A DNA stretch of 64,000 bases, taken from an uncultured Cyclobacteriaceae bacterium. Its GTDB lineage: Bacteria; Bacteroidota; Bacteroidia; Cytophagales; Cyclobacteriaceae. The notes beneath the pieces were generated by a model that saw nothing but the letters and a program-made list of their open reading frames with translations, was not told the DNA's origin and did no database searches. The stretch is taken from contig CAKZRQ010000012.1 of the NCBI GenBank assembly GCA_937146645.1, forward strand, positions 1-64,000, given 5' to 3'. Below are positions 7,877 to 18,000 of this stretch, piece after piece (position 1 is the first letter of the stretch; the number at the start of each line of letters is the position of its first letter). The translations under genes were made by a program, and so were the position numbers.

Positions 7877-10588
7877 TTACTGGATCACGACCAATGAGCT
7901 CGTGATTTTTTCCTCAAAGCCATAATTGGTGTTTTTAAGTTTGATCACAACAACGTAGGTGCCGAGGGGGATTTGTTTTCCACGTACTGTGCCATCCCAT
8001 CTAAAAAGAGGAGACCTAGGCTCGAATTGATTTGCTAAGCCGTAGTGAATGAGTTCTCCTTGTCTGGTCAAAATAAATAATTCTACCTCATTAACACCCT
8101 CGTCCACTATTACTCTAAAATTCCTGGTTGGATCACCAAGTACCATGGCATTTGGATGAACTACATTAAAGTTGCATACCTCGTAGGTTTCAAACTCTTT
8201 AATGAATTCGCATCCATCCACTGTGGTGACCAAAAGAGTATGAAATCCAACTTGAGATGGTTTAAAAAGCCTCTCTGTTGAAACTAAATTTCCTTGGAAG
8301 TACCATTCGTATTTTTCGTATTCACCCGGGTCTAAAGGAGGGATTGTGTTTTCTCTGGAACAGACACCTACACGGTTAGAAACATTTGGCAGGGTTAAAA
8401 GAGTACTTTCATCTACGAAGATGAAATTTCTCCCTATTTCACAGCCTATTTTATTGAATACCACCGCTTCGTAAGCACCCACTTCAAATACCTGAATTTC
8501 AAACTGATCAGCAAGCTCATCCAGATTAGTTCTCTCGTTGGATTCATCATAATAAATCCATTCTACATTGGTTACTTCTTCTTCATTGGTTTCTAAGGTG
8601 ACCGTTGCATAATCCGGTTCTGGACAAAATTTTGTAGCTGAGAGCTCTACGGGCACTTCAAATATCGGTGGTTCGATGGTGAAATTAGAGGCTTCTACAG
8701 GACAGAAGCCACTTTCTAATGGTTGGACTTCTAAGGAGAAAGAGCCTATGGAAGTAGGGTAAAATAATATTCCACGTCCTACAATATCTCCATCTTCATT
8801 CAGCCAGCGGATACTCACTTGGCTTTCATCTATTCCCTCTAGCTGAGCTTCGTAGACTTTGTTTCCAAAGCAATCTTCCTCAATTAAGACAGCATCAAAT
8901 TGAATTCTTTGGGAAACTGTAGCTGTGAAATTTTTGAATTTGGAACATAGATTTAGATCACTACCTGAACTGGCTTCAAGTCTGTAATCACCTGCTTGAG
9001 TAAGAACGAAAGGTTCATTTGAAGACTTGGTGTCTTTGCTTCCATCGGGATAATAAAGAGTGAAATTTAAAGCCTGCTCTGTCTCAGGAATAAAATCAAA
9101 GGTCTCGCAGATATTTATGGTCGAAGGAATACTGAAATTCACTTCAGGTTGGTCTTCAATGGCTATCTCCTGAATAGGGTAGGTGCAACCGTCAATTTTG
9201 AGTTCAAAAAGATAGTTACCATCTGGTACTTCAAGTCGTAGTGAATTCTGATCCTGAATCTTGCCCGTTTGAATGGTTCCTTTACCCAGACCAAGAACTC
9301 TGTAATCACCATTTACATTTCCCTCAGGAAAAGTCAGATCGATCCATCCATCAATCACTGAAAAATCTTCGCATGATTCTGGTCCAAAATCATAGCCTAC
9401 TTCAACTTGAACAGGAGGATTTATGCTGGTTGGTGGGTCCTCTGATTCCAAGATAAGTAAGCCGGTAAACTCACATCCATTTCTATAGGCGGATATAGTA
9501 TAAACCTGAGGTTTAAGATTATCCAGAAGAATCTCAGATCCCGAATTTGTGTTGGTTTGTAAAAAGTCTATTTCAGGAATCACCAAAGAGTCAAGGTTGC
9601 TTAAAGCAGTGACCGAAAAAGAACCTGAATCATCAGCACAATCATCTGGTTTACTAATTTCTAAAAGGTCAAATCTCGGAGCTTCGACCACCTCAAACCG
9701 GACCTTTCTCTCAGAAGGACAATCAGGATAAATCGGGTCTATGGCGACAAATGAGGCTTCATAAGTTCCTATTTCTTGAATGTCACCGGATTCAACAGCT
9801 AATGAAAATGCATTTCCAATCTCCTCTTTAACGTCGGATCCAGGTCTTTTCAGAAGCCATTTTCCCGAAATTGGAGTGTCTGTTGAAAGAGTCAAGCCTC
9901 GACCTTGACAAATAGAAGTGGAGGAGGCTAAGACCTCAAAATCTAAACTTGGTCCTACAAAGGTGCGCCCCGTTATTAAACAACTTCGAGAATTTCCAGC
10001 TCCGGATAAAAATAGCTCAACAAAATAAGCTCCTTCCTCCCTTGTATAGAATCTATTCTGGTTCCCAACCACATTCCCTTCCGAATCAGTCCATATAAAC
10101 GTGTAGTCGGAGAAATTCGGAGTGGACTCATCAATTGCGACGAGTTCCACGGGTTCATCTCCACATAGCAAATAGTCAGGAAGCAAATCTATTTCAGGCC
10201 CTTTTGTGACCAATACTTCCATGGAATTCTCATAGATTATTTGTGTTCCTCTGCGGACTGAAAGTGTGACAGAATAATTACCAATGGAATTAAATGAAAC
10301 TTTGATCTCATCAAATTGGACTCCTCCTGTTCGATCAAAAAGAACTTCCCCTGTCTCACTGGTTACTAGCCAGGAATAGATGTCTGAGGATGGATTTCCG
10401 CCACCAGAGAAAGTACCAATGACTCCACCAAATACGATGCAGAGTTGGTCCGGCCCTTTTAATTCTGGATCTAGGTCTTGCGAATGGGCACGTGGAGTCA
10501 TACCCAAAAGAAATAATAAGGGCAGATAAAAGGATACAAACCATTTGAGGATCGATCCTTTAGAATAAACTGACTCTGAACGAGACAA
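7877..10588 (-). CDS. T9SS type B cargo protein, 903 aa, with diverged sorting domain
   Basis: 903 residues starting with TTG (no in-frame ATG before the signal peptide, whose core is WFVSFYLPLLFLL ending at HSQ). A PKD-like module opens the mature protein (GPDQLCIVFGGVIGTF), followed by several Ig/SprB-like modules with regularly placed cysteines. The C-terminal 100 residues (about 804-903) are a gliding-type sorting domain: HPNAMVLGDPTRNF, then TRQGELI, WDGTVRGKQIPLGTYVVVI. Compared with its two paralogues upstream, the NRWGE-type motif has W changed to Q and both cysteines flanking the WDG loop are lost. Most likely a cell-surface or secreted adhesin exported with the adjacent PorP/SprF. 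Last of the three cargo genes. Confidence 0.8.
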   Translation of the reverse strand: MSRSESVYSKGSILKWFVSFYLPLLFLLGMTPRAHSQDLDPELKGPDQLCIVFGGVIGTFSGGGNPSSDIYSWLVTSETGEVLFDRTGGVQFDEIKVSFNSIGNYSVTLSVRRGTQIIYENSMEVLVTKGPEIDLLPDYLLCGDEPVELVAIDESTPNFSDYTFIWTDSEGNVVGNQNRFYTREEGAYFVELFLSGAGNSRSCLITGRTFVGPSLDFEVLASSTSICQGRGLTLSTDTPISGKWLLKRPGSDVKEEIGNAFSLAVESGDIQEIGTYEASFVAIDPIYPDCPSERKVRFEVVEAPRFDLLEISKPDDCADDSGSFSVTALSNLDSLVIPEIDFLQTNTNSGSEILLDNLKPQVYTISAYRNGCEFTGLLILESEDPPTSINPPVQVEVGYDFGPESCEDFSVIDGWIDLTFPEGNVNGDYRVLGLGKGTIQTGKIQDQNSLRLEVPDGNYLFELKIDGCTYPIQEIAIEDQPEVNFSIPSTINICETFDFIPETEQALNFTLYYPDGSKDTKSSNEPFVLTQAGDYRLEASSGSDLNLCSKFKNFTATVSQRIQFDAVLIEEDCFGNKVYEAQLEGIDESQVSIRWLNEDGDIVGRGILFYPTSIGSFSLEVQPLESGFCPVEASNFTIEPPIFEVPVELSATKFCPEPDYATVTLETNEEEVTNVEWIYYDESNERTNLDELADQFEIQVFEVGAYEAVVFNKIGCEIGRNFIFVDESTLLTLPNVSNRVGVCSRENTIPPLDPGEYEKYEWYFQGNLVSTERLFKPSQVGFHTLLVTTVDGCEFIKEFETYEVCNFNVVHPNAMVLGDPTRNFRVIVDEGVNEVELFILTRQGELIHYGLANQFEPRSPLFRWDGTVRGKQIPLGTYVVVIKLKNTNYGFEEKITSSLVVIQ

Positions 10589-10665
10589 GGAATAGGGTTT
10601 CTTGGTGAATTGCTGGGATGAGCCCAGTTTTAAGCATTGCTTTTACAGCAAATTATATTCCACAT

Positions 10666-13600
10666 TTACTCGATTACCAGAAGAGTTCCGAATTCAGATC
10701 GATCTATATTTTGCTCAATATTCCGGTAATTAATTCTAACCACATATGAGCCATTTGGAATCTTTTCACCTTGATAGGTGCCATCCCAAAAACAGGTCGA
10801 CTCCTCAGTAATTAAGTCTGTCTGTTTACAGTAAAAAATCATTTCTCCCCATTGGTTAAAGATCGATATCTCCAATTCATCAATGAGAAAATTAGTATAG
10901 GCTAAAAATAATTTGTCTGGGTTACTTGGCTGCATTGCATTAGGATAAGAAACCCTGAGTTCACATTCTTCGAAGGTTTCAAAAGTTTCAGAATACGTGC
11001 ATCCTTCATTGCTTTCTACTATGAGCGTATAGGGTCCGGGTAGAATAGGTTTGAAGACAGGGGCAGTTGAGACTAGTTGGTCGTCCAAATACCACTCATA
11101 ACTCATGAAATTGCCAGGGTTAATATCCGGACCTATCTCATACCTTGAACAGACTTGATATGATTCTTCTACATCGGGCCTTGAAGAATCTGTGCTTCTA
11201 ATTACCAGGGTCATATCGCTTCCCAGCACACATCCTATTTCATTCAGGATTCTAACTTCATAAGTACCCTCTTCTGAGACCTCAATCTCTGATTGACCCA
11301 CGAATTCGATCAATTCTCGATCAATTCCATCAAGGTCAGTCAAATACCAATTTGGAACTCCCTTGTTTTCAAAATCGCCCGAAGCAGTAATAAAAGTAGA
11401 GGAAGCATCTGGACATAGTGTCCCCGCCTCTAAACTCACATCCGCTTCTAGAATTAGCTCTTCTATCTCAAATATTACCCTGGAATCTTCACAAGATTCA
11501 CCTGTAAGTGGCTGAATCTCCAATCCAAATTCCCCAGAACTGGAAGTGCTAAATGTTTCACTAGTACTAAGAACAGTACCAGTAGAATCTGTCCAAAAAT
11601 AAGCCACTGCATCTGGAGGGTAATTCTGAACTATGGCTCTATAGGTTTGATTACCATCACAGTCATTGCTTTCAAAGGCAGCCTCGAATATTGGAGTTTC
11701 ATTGACTTGAACTTCCAGAGTCTTTAACTCTGGGCAAAGGGTTGTTGAGTTTTCATTAATTCCTAAAAACTCCCAAGTTCCATCCAAATCGATTAAAACA
11801 TCATCACCAGCCTCAATGATGATCTTGCTCCCATCGGGTTTGGAAACTTCAAAGACAAGATCTTGATCTGTTTCTGGAGTAAGATTGAACTGCTCACAAA
11901 TAATTAGGCTAGGTGGAATTTCAAATTCGACCGTATTCGTATTTATTTCTATCTCTATGGCTTGTCTTCCAAGTTCACAGTCTTTATTGGTGGATGGATT
12001 TCTGCTATAAACGGATGCTTCATAAATCCCGGGGATTTCTACGACGATTTCCGGTTGATCGTCAAACTGTGGTAGTGTCTGTATACTTCGTTGCGCATCA
12101 TATCTTCTCCATTCAATGTTGGTGACTTCATCTGGGAATGTGGTAGATAAGGTGATGGTCGCACCTTCTCCTATTTCACAAAGCTGGGTGCTTTCCAAAC
12201 TTACATCAACAGAAAGAACTGGATCAGTAATTTCAAACTCTATGGGAGGCGTAGGACAAGAACGACTACCACGGGGCTGAACATCCAACTTATAGATACC
12301 GGAACTGGTAGGGATAAAGAATTCTTCTCTACTTACTATTCTATCCTCAGCATCAAACCAAGTAAAGATAGCATCTGATGGATCTGTCTCTTGAAGTACT
12401 GCTTGATAAATTCGGTTACCAAAGCAATCCTCTTCAACGAGAACAGGTTCGAAATCAATGGGATCAAAGAGTGTCACACTAAAAGTTTCCAATCTCGGAC
12501 AAATTTTATCTTGATCTTCAATTTCTCCTAAAAGCTCATATTCACCTTCCTGATCCAGAGTGAAAGGCTCTCCAGCAATTCTTTGCTCACTTGTTCCATC
12601 CGGTCTGGTTAAGGTGAAGAGAATATTTTGAGGAGTGGCTGGGATGTAGTCGAAGGATTGACACACACCGATATTTGGCTGAACAAAAAACTGAACCAGA
12701 TCCAATCCATCAATTATTACTTCTTGACTGGCCGGTAAACTACAGCTGTCCAGATCAAACACTTCCACATAATAGGTTCCTCCAAAAATATCAATTGGGT
12801 AGGACGTTCTGTCATCGAAATTTCCATTCCGAACAGTGGAGCCTCTTTCATTCAAGACTCTATAGCCTCCTTCAATTGGTCCATTTATTAATTCAATAGT
12901 GAAAGACCCGTCTACTTTTCCAGTTTCAGTACACATTTCGGGCATTATCTCAGTTACCTCAAAATCAATCTCAGATGGAGGATCGTCTAATGCTACTACT
13001 GTTGCTAGCCTGAATGTACAATTGCCAAGGGTTCCAATTCCCGTATATGTCCCGGATTTGAGATCCGTGAATTCGAAAGTTTCTCCCGGGGCAAGAGGTC
13101 CACTCGTTTCATTGCTTCCTTCCAGAGTAACCTGATCTAGCTTTGTAATCGCTTCTATAATCACCGTGCCATCAGGAATCTGGCAACCAGAGGATGGGAC
13201 ACCCTGAATGACAGTGAATTCTGGTCTTGTATTGAAGGTCAAACTCACTCTGTCTTCCAAGCTGCATTCAGGAGTTTCCTCGTTATCAATTCGAAAAATA
13301 ATCTCATATTCTCCCGGGCCATCTAAGAAAAAGGTCGGTTCCAAGTTGATTTGCCTTGAGGATCGCATGAAAACCTCTTCACTACTTCCTTCCTTGAGGT
13401 AGTACCAATCCCCGAAAAGGTTTTGATCATTTTCAAAGAGTACTCTTTCACCAGGGCAACTGGTAGTAGATTCTTGAATAATCTCTACGGTATCAGCCAG
13501 ATCAACTTGAGTTTCTAAGGTTCGTTCGCATGAAACATTACCTTGGGAGTCTTCCTGATAAAATGTTACTGAGTAAAGCCCTGGGTCAGGATTGACTAAT

Positions 13601-14196
13601 TCATTTTCTGAAGAAATAGTAGTATTGGTGTCATCGCGCCAATCAAATATGTAATCATTGAAATTATCACTTCCTGGATCAATAGCCGTTAAGGTTAGAT
13701 TTTGGCCTGAGCATGTTGTATAATTTTGCCTTAGCAGAATTTCTGCTCCATTAATGACTTCTACATTAAGATCATCTGAAAAAATGGAGTTAGAACCTCG
13801 TGATACTTCCAGACTGACATTATGAATTCCTACTTGTGAAAAGGTAAAGCTTAAGGTTTGAAAACCAGCTCCTCCAGAGCCTGAAAATAGTATATCACCC
13901 TGAGGACCTGTTATAACCCACGTGTATACATCAGTAACAGGGTCTCCAGCACCAAAGAAATCTCCAATAACTGATCCAAAAACTATACAGAGTAATTCTG
14001 GACCGCTTAGATTAGGATCCTCGATAACTTGAGTCTTGTCTAGTTCAATTTCAAGGATTGTAGAATTGCCAGTAAATTCCCTGTCAGGATTCGGAATACT
14101 AATCAGAATAAATAAACTGATCCCCCAAAAAAGTAGATGTTGGGATTTAAGCAAAATGAGTTTAATCAATGATCGGAAGGTATAAAAATACCACAA
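10666..14196 (-). CDS. T9SS type B cargo protein, 1176 aa
   Basis: About 1,176 residues. No ATG is available before the signal-like segment; TTG at 14196 or the in-frame TTG at 14169 (giving a shorter n-region before LILLKSQHLLFW) are the candidates. It opens with a PKD-like module (GPELLCIVFGSVIGDF) nearly colinear with the neighbouring cargo protein, then repeated Ig-like modules. One block is duplicated internally (VLVEEDCFGNRIYQAVL and AFESNDCDGNQTYRAIV). The sorting domain (about 1079-1176) has YPNAMQPSNPDKLF, NQWGEMIFYC, CFWDGTYQGEKIPNGSYVV. Probably a surface adhesin or filament component. Start uncertain, family secure. Confidence 0.82.
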   Translation of the reverse strand: MWYFYTFRSLIKLILLKSQHLLFWGISLFILISIPNPDREFTGNSTILEIELDKTQVIEDPNLSGPELLCIVFGSVIGDFFGAGDPVTDVYTWVITGPQGDILFSGSGGAGFQTLSFTFSQVGIHNVSLEVSRGSNSIFSDDLNVEVINGAEILLRQNYTTCSGQNLTLTAIDPGSDNFNDYIFDWRDDTNTTISSENELVNPDPGLYSVTFYQEDSQGNVSCERTLETQVDLADTVEIIQESTTSCPGERVLFENDQNLFGDWYYLKEGSSEEVFMRSSRQINLEPTFFLDGPGEYEIIFRIDNEETPECSLEDRVSLTFNTRPEFTVIQGVPSSGCQIPDGTVIIEAITKLDQVTLEGSNETSGPLAPGETFEFTDLKSGTYTGIGTLGNCTFRLATVVALDDPPSEIDFEVTEIMPEMCTETGKVDGSFTIELINGPIEGGYRVLNERGSTVRNGNFDDRTSYPIDIFGGTYYVEVFDLDSCSLPASQEVIIDGLDLVQFFVQPNIGVCQSFDYIPATPQNILFTLTRPDGTSEQRIAGEPFTLDQEGEYELLGEIEDQDKICPRLETFSVTLFDPIDFEPVLVEEDCFGNRIYQAVLQETDPSDAIFTWFDAEDRIVSREEFFIPTSSGIYKLDVQPRGSRSCPTPPIEFEITDPVLSVDVSLESTQLCEIGEGATITLSTTFPDEVTNIEWRRYDAQRSIQTLPQFDDQPEIVVEIPGIYEASVYSRNPSTNKDCELGRQAIEIEINTNTVEFEIPPSLIICEQFNLTPETDQDLVFEVSKPDGSKIIIEAGDDVLIDLDGTWEFLGINENSTTLCPELKTLEVQVNETPIFEAAFESNDCDGNQTYRAIVQNYPPDAVAYFWTDSTGTVLSTSETFSTSSSGEFGLEIQPLTGESCEDSRVIFEIEELILEADVSLEAGTLCPDASSTFITASGDFENKGVPNWYLTDLDGIDRELIEFVGQSEIEVSEEGTYEVRILNEIGCVLGSDMTLVIRSTDSSRPDVEESYQVCSRYEIGPDINPGNFMSYEWYLDDQLVSTAPVFKPILPGPYTLIVESNEGCTYSETFETFEECELRVSYPNAMQPSNPDKLFLAYTNFLIDELEISIFNQWGEMIFYCKQTDLITEESTCFWDGTYQGEKIPNGSYVVRINYRNIEQNIDRSEFGTLLVIE

Positions 14197-14249
14197 ATCC
14201 CGATCATATGGGAAAACTCTTCAATTTTAAGTACTTGGAAGAGACTGGA

Positions 14250-15002
14250 TTATCTAACGAAGGTCCAGGTCGAAGCAGTGCTAAGAGTTTCTGAATACTC
14301 ATAGCGATCCTCATTGAAAGTCTTAAGCATTTCGGGATCTTCAATACGGTTCTTGATAGCAAAATTCGTCATCATACCCCTGGCTTGCTTCGCGAAGAAC
14401 CCAATGGTTTTGTAGCTACCATCTTTGAATTCTTTGAATTGGATATTGATTACCGGACTTTTTAAAGTTTTTTTATGGACAGCTTTGAAGTATTCATTCG
14501 ATGCCAGATTGATAATTGGTTCGCCGGAAGCAACCTTGTTAATGGCCTTAGCAATTTTGGTGTCCCAATATTCGTAAAGGTTCTTTCCTTTTCTATTTTC
14601 TACTTTGGTTCCCATTTCAAGGCGATAAGGCTGAATTAAATCTAGTGGCTTCAATAAACCATAGAGGCCAGATAAAATCCGCAAGTGGTTCTGGGCGAAG
14701 TTGAAATCTTCTTCGCTGTAGTTATCTACATCGATTCTGGTATATACATCACCCTTGAAAGCTAAAAGAGCTTGTTTTGAATTCTCAAAATTGAATTCTT
14801 TTTTAAAAGTCTTGAATCTATCTCTATTTAACTCAGCCAGATTATCACTGATACCCATAAGTTCCTTTAGCTGTGAAGGAGATTTCTTCTTCATAACTGA
14901 AACAAGAGATTTTATATCAGTCTGAAATTCAGGAATAGAGTGGCCCTTGTAATCTGGGGCACTATAATCAAGGGTTTTCGCAGGAGAAATTAAAATTAGC
15001 AT
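14250..15002 (-). CDS. yaaA: YaaA family peroxide stress protein
   Basis: 250 residues, usual length for YaaA (DUF328). The ATG at 15002 gives the expected N-terminus MLILISPAKTLDY; it lies one base past the stop codon of the giant cargo gene, so translation is probably coupled. Further family marks are LRILSGLYGLLKPLDLIQPYR, YEYWDTKI, LASNEYFKAV and FFAKQARGMMTNF. In Escherichia coli YaaA lowers free iron during peroxide stress. It is a cytoplasmic protein set between two secreted cargo genes; a functional tie to them is not evident. Confidence 0.92.
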   Translation of the reverse strand: MLILISPAKTLDYSAPDYKGHSIPEFQTDIKSLVSVMKKKSPSQLKELMGISDNLAELNRDRFKTFKKEFNFENSKQALLAFKGDVYTRIDVDNYSEEDFNFAQNHLRILSGLYGLLKPLDLIQPYRLEMGTKVENRKGKNLYEYWDTKIAKAINKVASGEPIINLASNEYFKAVHKKTLKSPVINIQFKEFKDGSYKTIGFFAKQARGMMTNFAIKNRIEDPEMLKTFNEDRYEYSETLSTASTWTFVR

Positions 15003-15003
15003 A

Positions 15004-18000
15004 CTACTCAATGACTGTTATCGCTGATGTGCGTGTTTGGGTTAAATTTTGGTCTCGACTTGTAAACTCCACTACGACCGCATATGTTCCATTCGGTACA
15101 AATTCTCCATTAACAGTTCCATCCCATGGACAGAATTCTTGACGTGGTTCGATATTCTCGTGCTCACAATAGAATATGAGTTCTCCCCATCGATTATAAA
15201 TGTACACGTTCACGTCATCAATATATTCATTCGCATAGAGGATGAAATTCCTATTGGGATCATTCAATACTAATGCATCTGGGAATACTATTCGTAATGC
15301 ACAATCTTCAAAAACTTCGAAGGTCTCAATGAATTCGCAGCCTAAATTATCGGAGACGGTCAATTCATAAATGCCAGGTTCAGAAGGAGTGAAGATTGGA
15401 TCAGTTGAAACCTCTTCTCCATTCAGAACCCAGGAATAATTGTCATAGATACCAGGATCGATGGTAAGGGTTACTCCCTCAATCGCACAAATTGTAAATC
15501 CACTTGGAACTACAGGAGGAACAATTGTAGATCTAACTACCGTGCCATTTGCTCTCCCCAGGTCACAGCCTGCTGCGCTTCTCAAAAGGACCTCGTACGT
15601 ACCTTCCTGATCAGTTTCTACCACTGCGAGATCATCCCACTGAGGAATCCTGGTTCTTGTACCTCCTTGTACGGAGTACCATTCAATGTTAGCAACTGTG
15701 GTGAGATCAGCTTCGACTGTCATTAAGGTAGTGGTTTGATCTCCACAGAATGGCGTTACGTCCAGATTAACATCGACTGACTCTTCAAGATTTTCAGCGA
15801 AGAAATCTATGCTATTTACTGGACAAAGTCCTCCGGAAGCAGGCTGCACTTCCAAAGAATAATTACCATCTCTAGGCGGCGTGAATGATTGAGACCTGCC
15901 TACAATCACTCCACCTTCATCCTTCCAAAGGAAAATCACATCAGCCGGATCAGCATTATTTAGAATCGCCTCATAAGTGGTTCCTGCCTGACAATCGGTA
16001 ATCGGATCTGAAAGCTCAAAATCAATTATCTGGCTAATGTTCGCATTTAAAGTCAGTTCCAAAGGACAATCAATTCCAGCCGGATCTTCTCCTAAAAGCG
16101 TATAGACTCCGCTTTGCGAGATGGTGAAAGTACTGTCTGCATTTGGATCAATGATATTTCCGCCAGCATCTGTAAGAAGATAGTTAATTGGTAACTCAGA
16201 ACTAGGTTCAAATGTGAATTCACCACAAGCTGTAAAGTCAGAAGGAGCTGAGAAAACTACTTGATTTCTCTCACCGATTTGATACAAATCTGGATCAGGA
16301 ATTGGACAATCAGCGGGGTCTCTTATTTCCACGGCATACTCTCCTTCAGGAACGGGAACTTGAACAAAATCTACATTGGTGAAAGTCCCGGTGAATTCTA
16401 AACCATCTCCCTGTCTTGTCAAAGTGTAGCTTCCAGACACGGGGCCTGCATCGAAGTTGATGGTCAAACTTCCATCGCCAACACCATCTGGGGTACAAAC
16501 CTCATCATTCACAGTAACGGTGTTTGCAAAACCAGCCGGAGGGTTTAAGTTTTCAACTGTGACAGTTGCTGTGTATAAACAACCCGTAAAATTTTCAGCC
16601 TCTATGGTATAGACTCCCGGATTCAGGTTTTGGACGTCAAGAATATCACCAGCATTTACATTGGTAAAAGTATCCCCAGTTTCTACCACGGTAACTGTAG
16701 CAGCATTTGCCTGCATGGAAATATCGAATGATCCATCTGCAGAGGAGCAATCTGTAGCAGGTGTTGTTTGCGTGGCTACCAATAGTGGTAACTCATTTAC
16801 AAGAAGATCATTTCTTTTTTCAATTGTACAGCCATCAAGAATCGGGTCTTGAGTCACAAAAATGATCTCATATTGACCCGGGCCAGGAAGACTTTCGATG
16901 TTTAAATCAAGCTCGAAGAAGGTTCCCAGAGAGACGCGATTGCCATCGCCGTCTAGTTCGTAGAAATATTCACCCTCAATCGGTGTATTCGGAGCAAACA
17001 AAACATTGGTGTCTTCATAGCAGACCTCCTCGGCAGTCTGGTCCATGTCAAACTCAAATGCTGGTCCTACAAAAACTTCTGCTGTAGCAGGACAAGTTTC
17101 AAATAATAGCGCCTCATCATCAGACAAACCATCAGGTAAACGGTAGCTAACTTCTACGGTGTAAATTCCCTCTTCGTCAACAGTGATAGAATTTGAATCT
17201 TCATCACCAAAGACCTCTCCACCAGCGTTGGTCCAAAGGAAATCATAAAGTCCTTCAGCTGGATCATAATCTTCTATGGCGGTCAAAGTAACTGGATCTT
17301 CGGAGCAGAAAGTTATTGCATCTGGAAGTGTCAATTCAGGTGGGGCTTCTACTAATACTTCTCCTTCAGCAAAGAAATAATCAGGATCTCCACAGCGGTC
17401 AACTCTTAGCGAAACTGTGTATGTGCCGGGCTCAGTGAAAATTTGCTCCAAAGTCTGGAATTGATCTCCGGGACCACCAAATTCATCCTGAAGCACATCA
17501 CCTGTATCATTATTGACCACAGTCCAGAAATAACTATCGATATCGGGCTCACCTCCTCCTTCGAAAAGTGCACCAGCACCTTCTTCTGGATCAAGGCAGA
17601 GCCTTTCAGGTAAAGCTAAAGCTGGCTCTGGAATCGAACTGCCAGAATTTCTTACAAAGGATGGCAAACCAAGATTTGTTGTTCCTGGCATCGGATCAAC
17701 AGCGTCCTGATTAAATGTAGAATTAGCAGTACAGCCTGATCCCACATTGATTTGTCCGATTTGATTTGATCCAACTACAGCAACATAAATTTGTCCGTCG
17801 GGACCAATCTGGAGGGCACCAAGATCTAGCCCTGAGGTCTGATCCACAGTATTCCTCGTGCTGAGGATACAACTTTCAATTTCTGCTCTACCACTTGCAT
17901 TGCCGAAACAGGAAGGACATGTAGCCGCATCAGGGTCATCATTGTCGACAGGCCTAATGACAAATTCTTCTACTCCCGGCCCGCCATTTCGATACGACAC

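Noticed and set aside
10616..10636. Hairpin CTGGG-ATGAG-CCCAG as a terminator
   Set aside because: Only a 5-bp stem, and the T run is on the wrong strand for the minus-strand cargo genes.
12675..13135. Open frames opposite the 1176-aa cargo gene
   Set aside because: They are shadows of the real gene, without signal peptides or domains.
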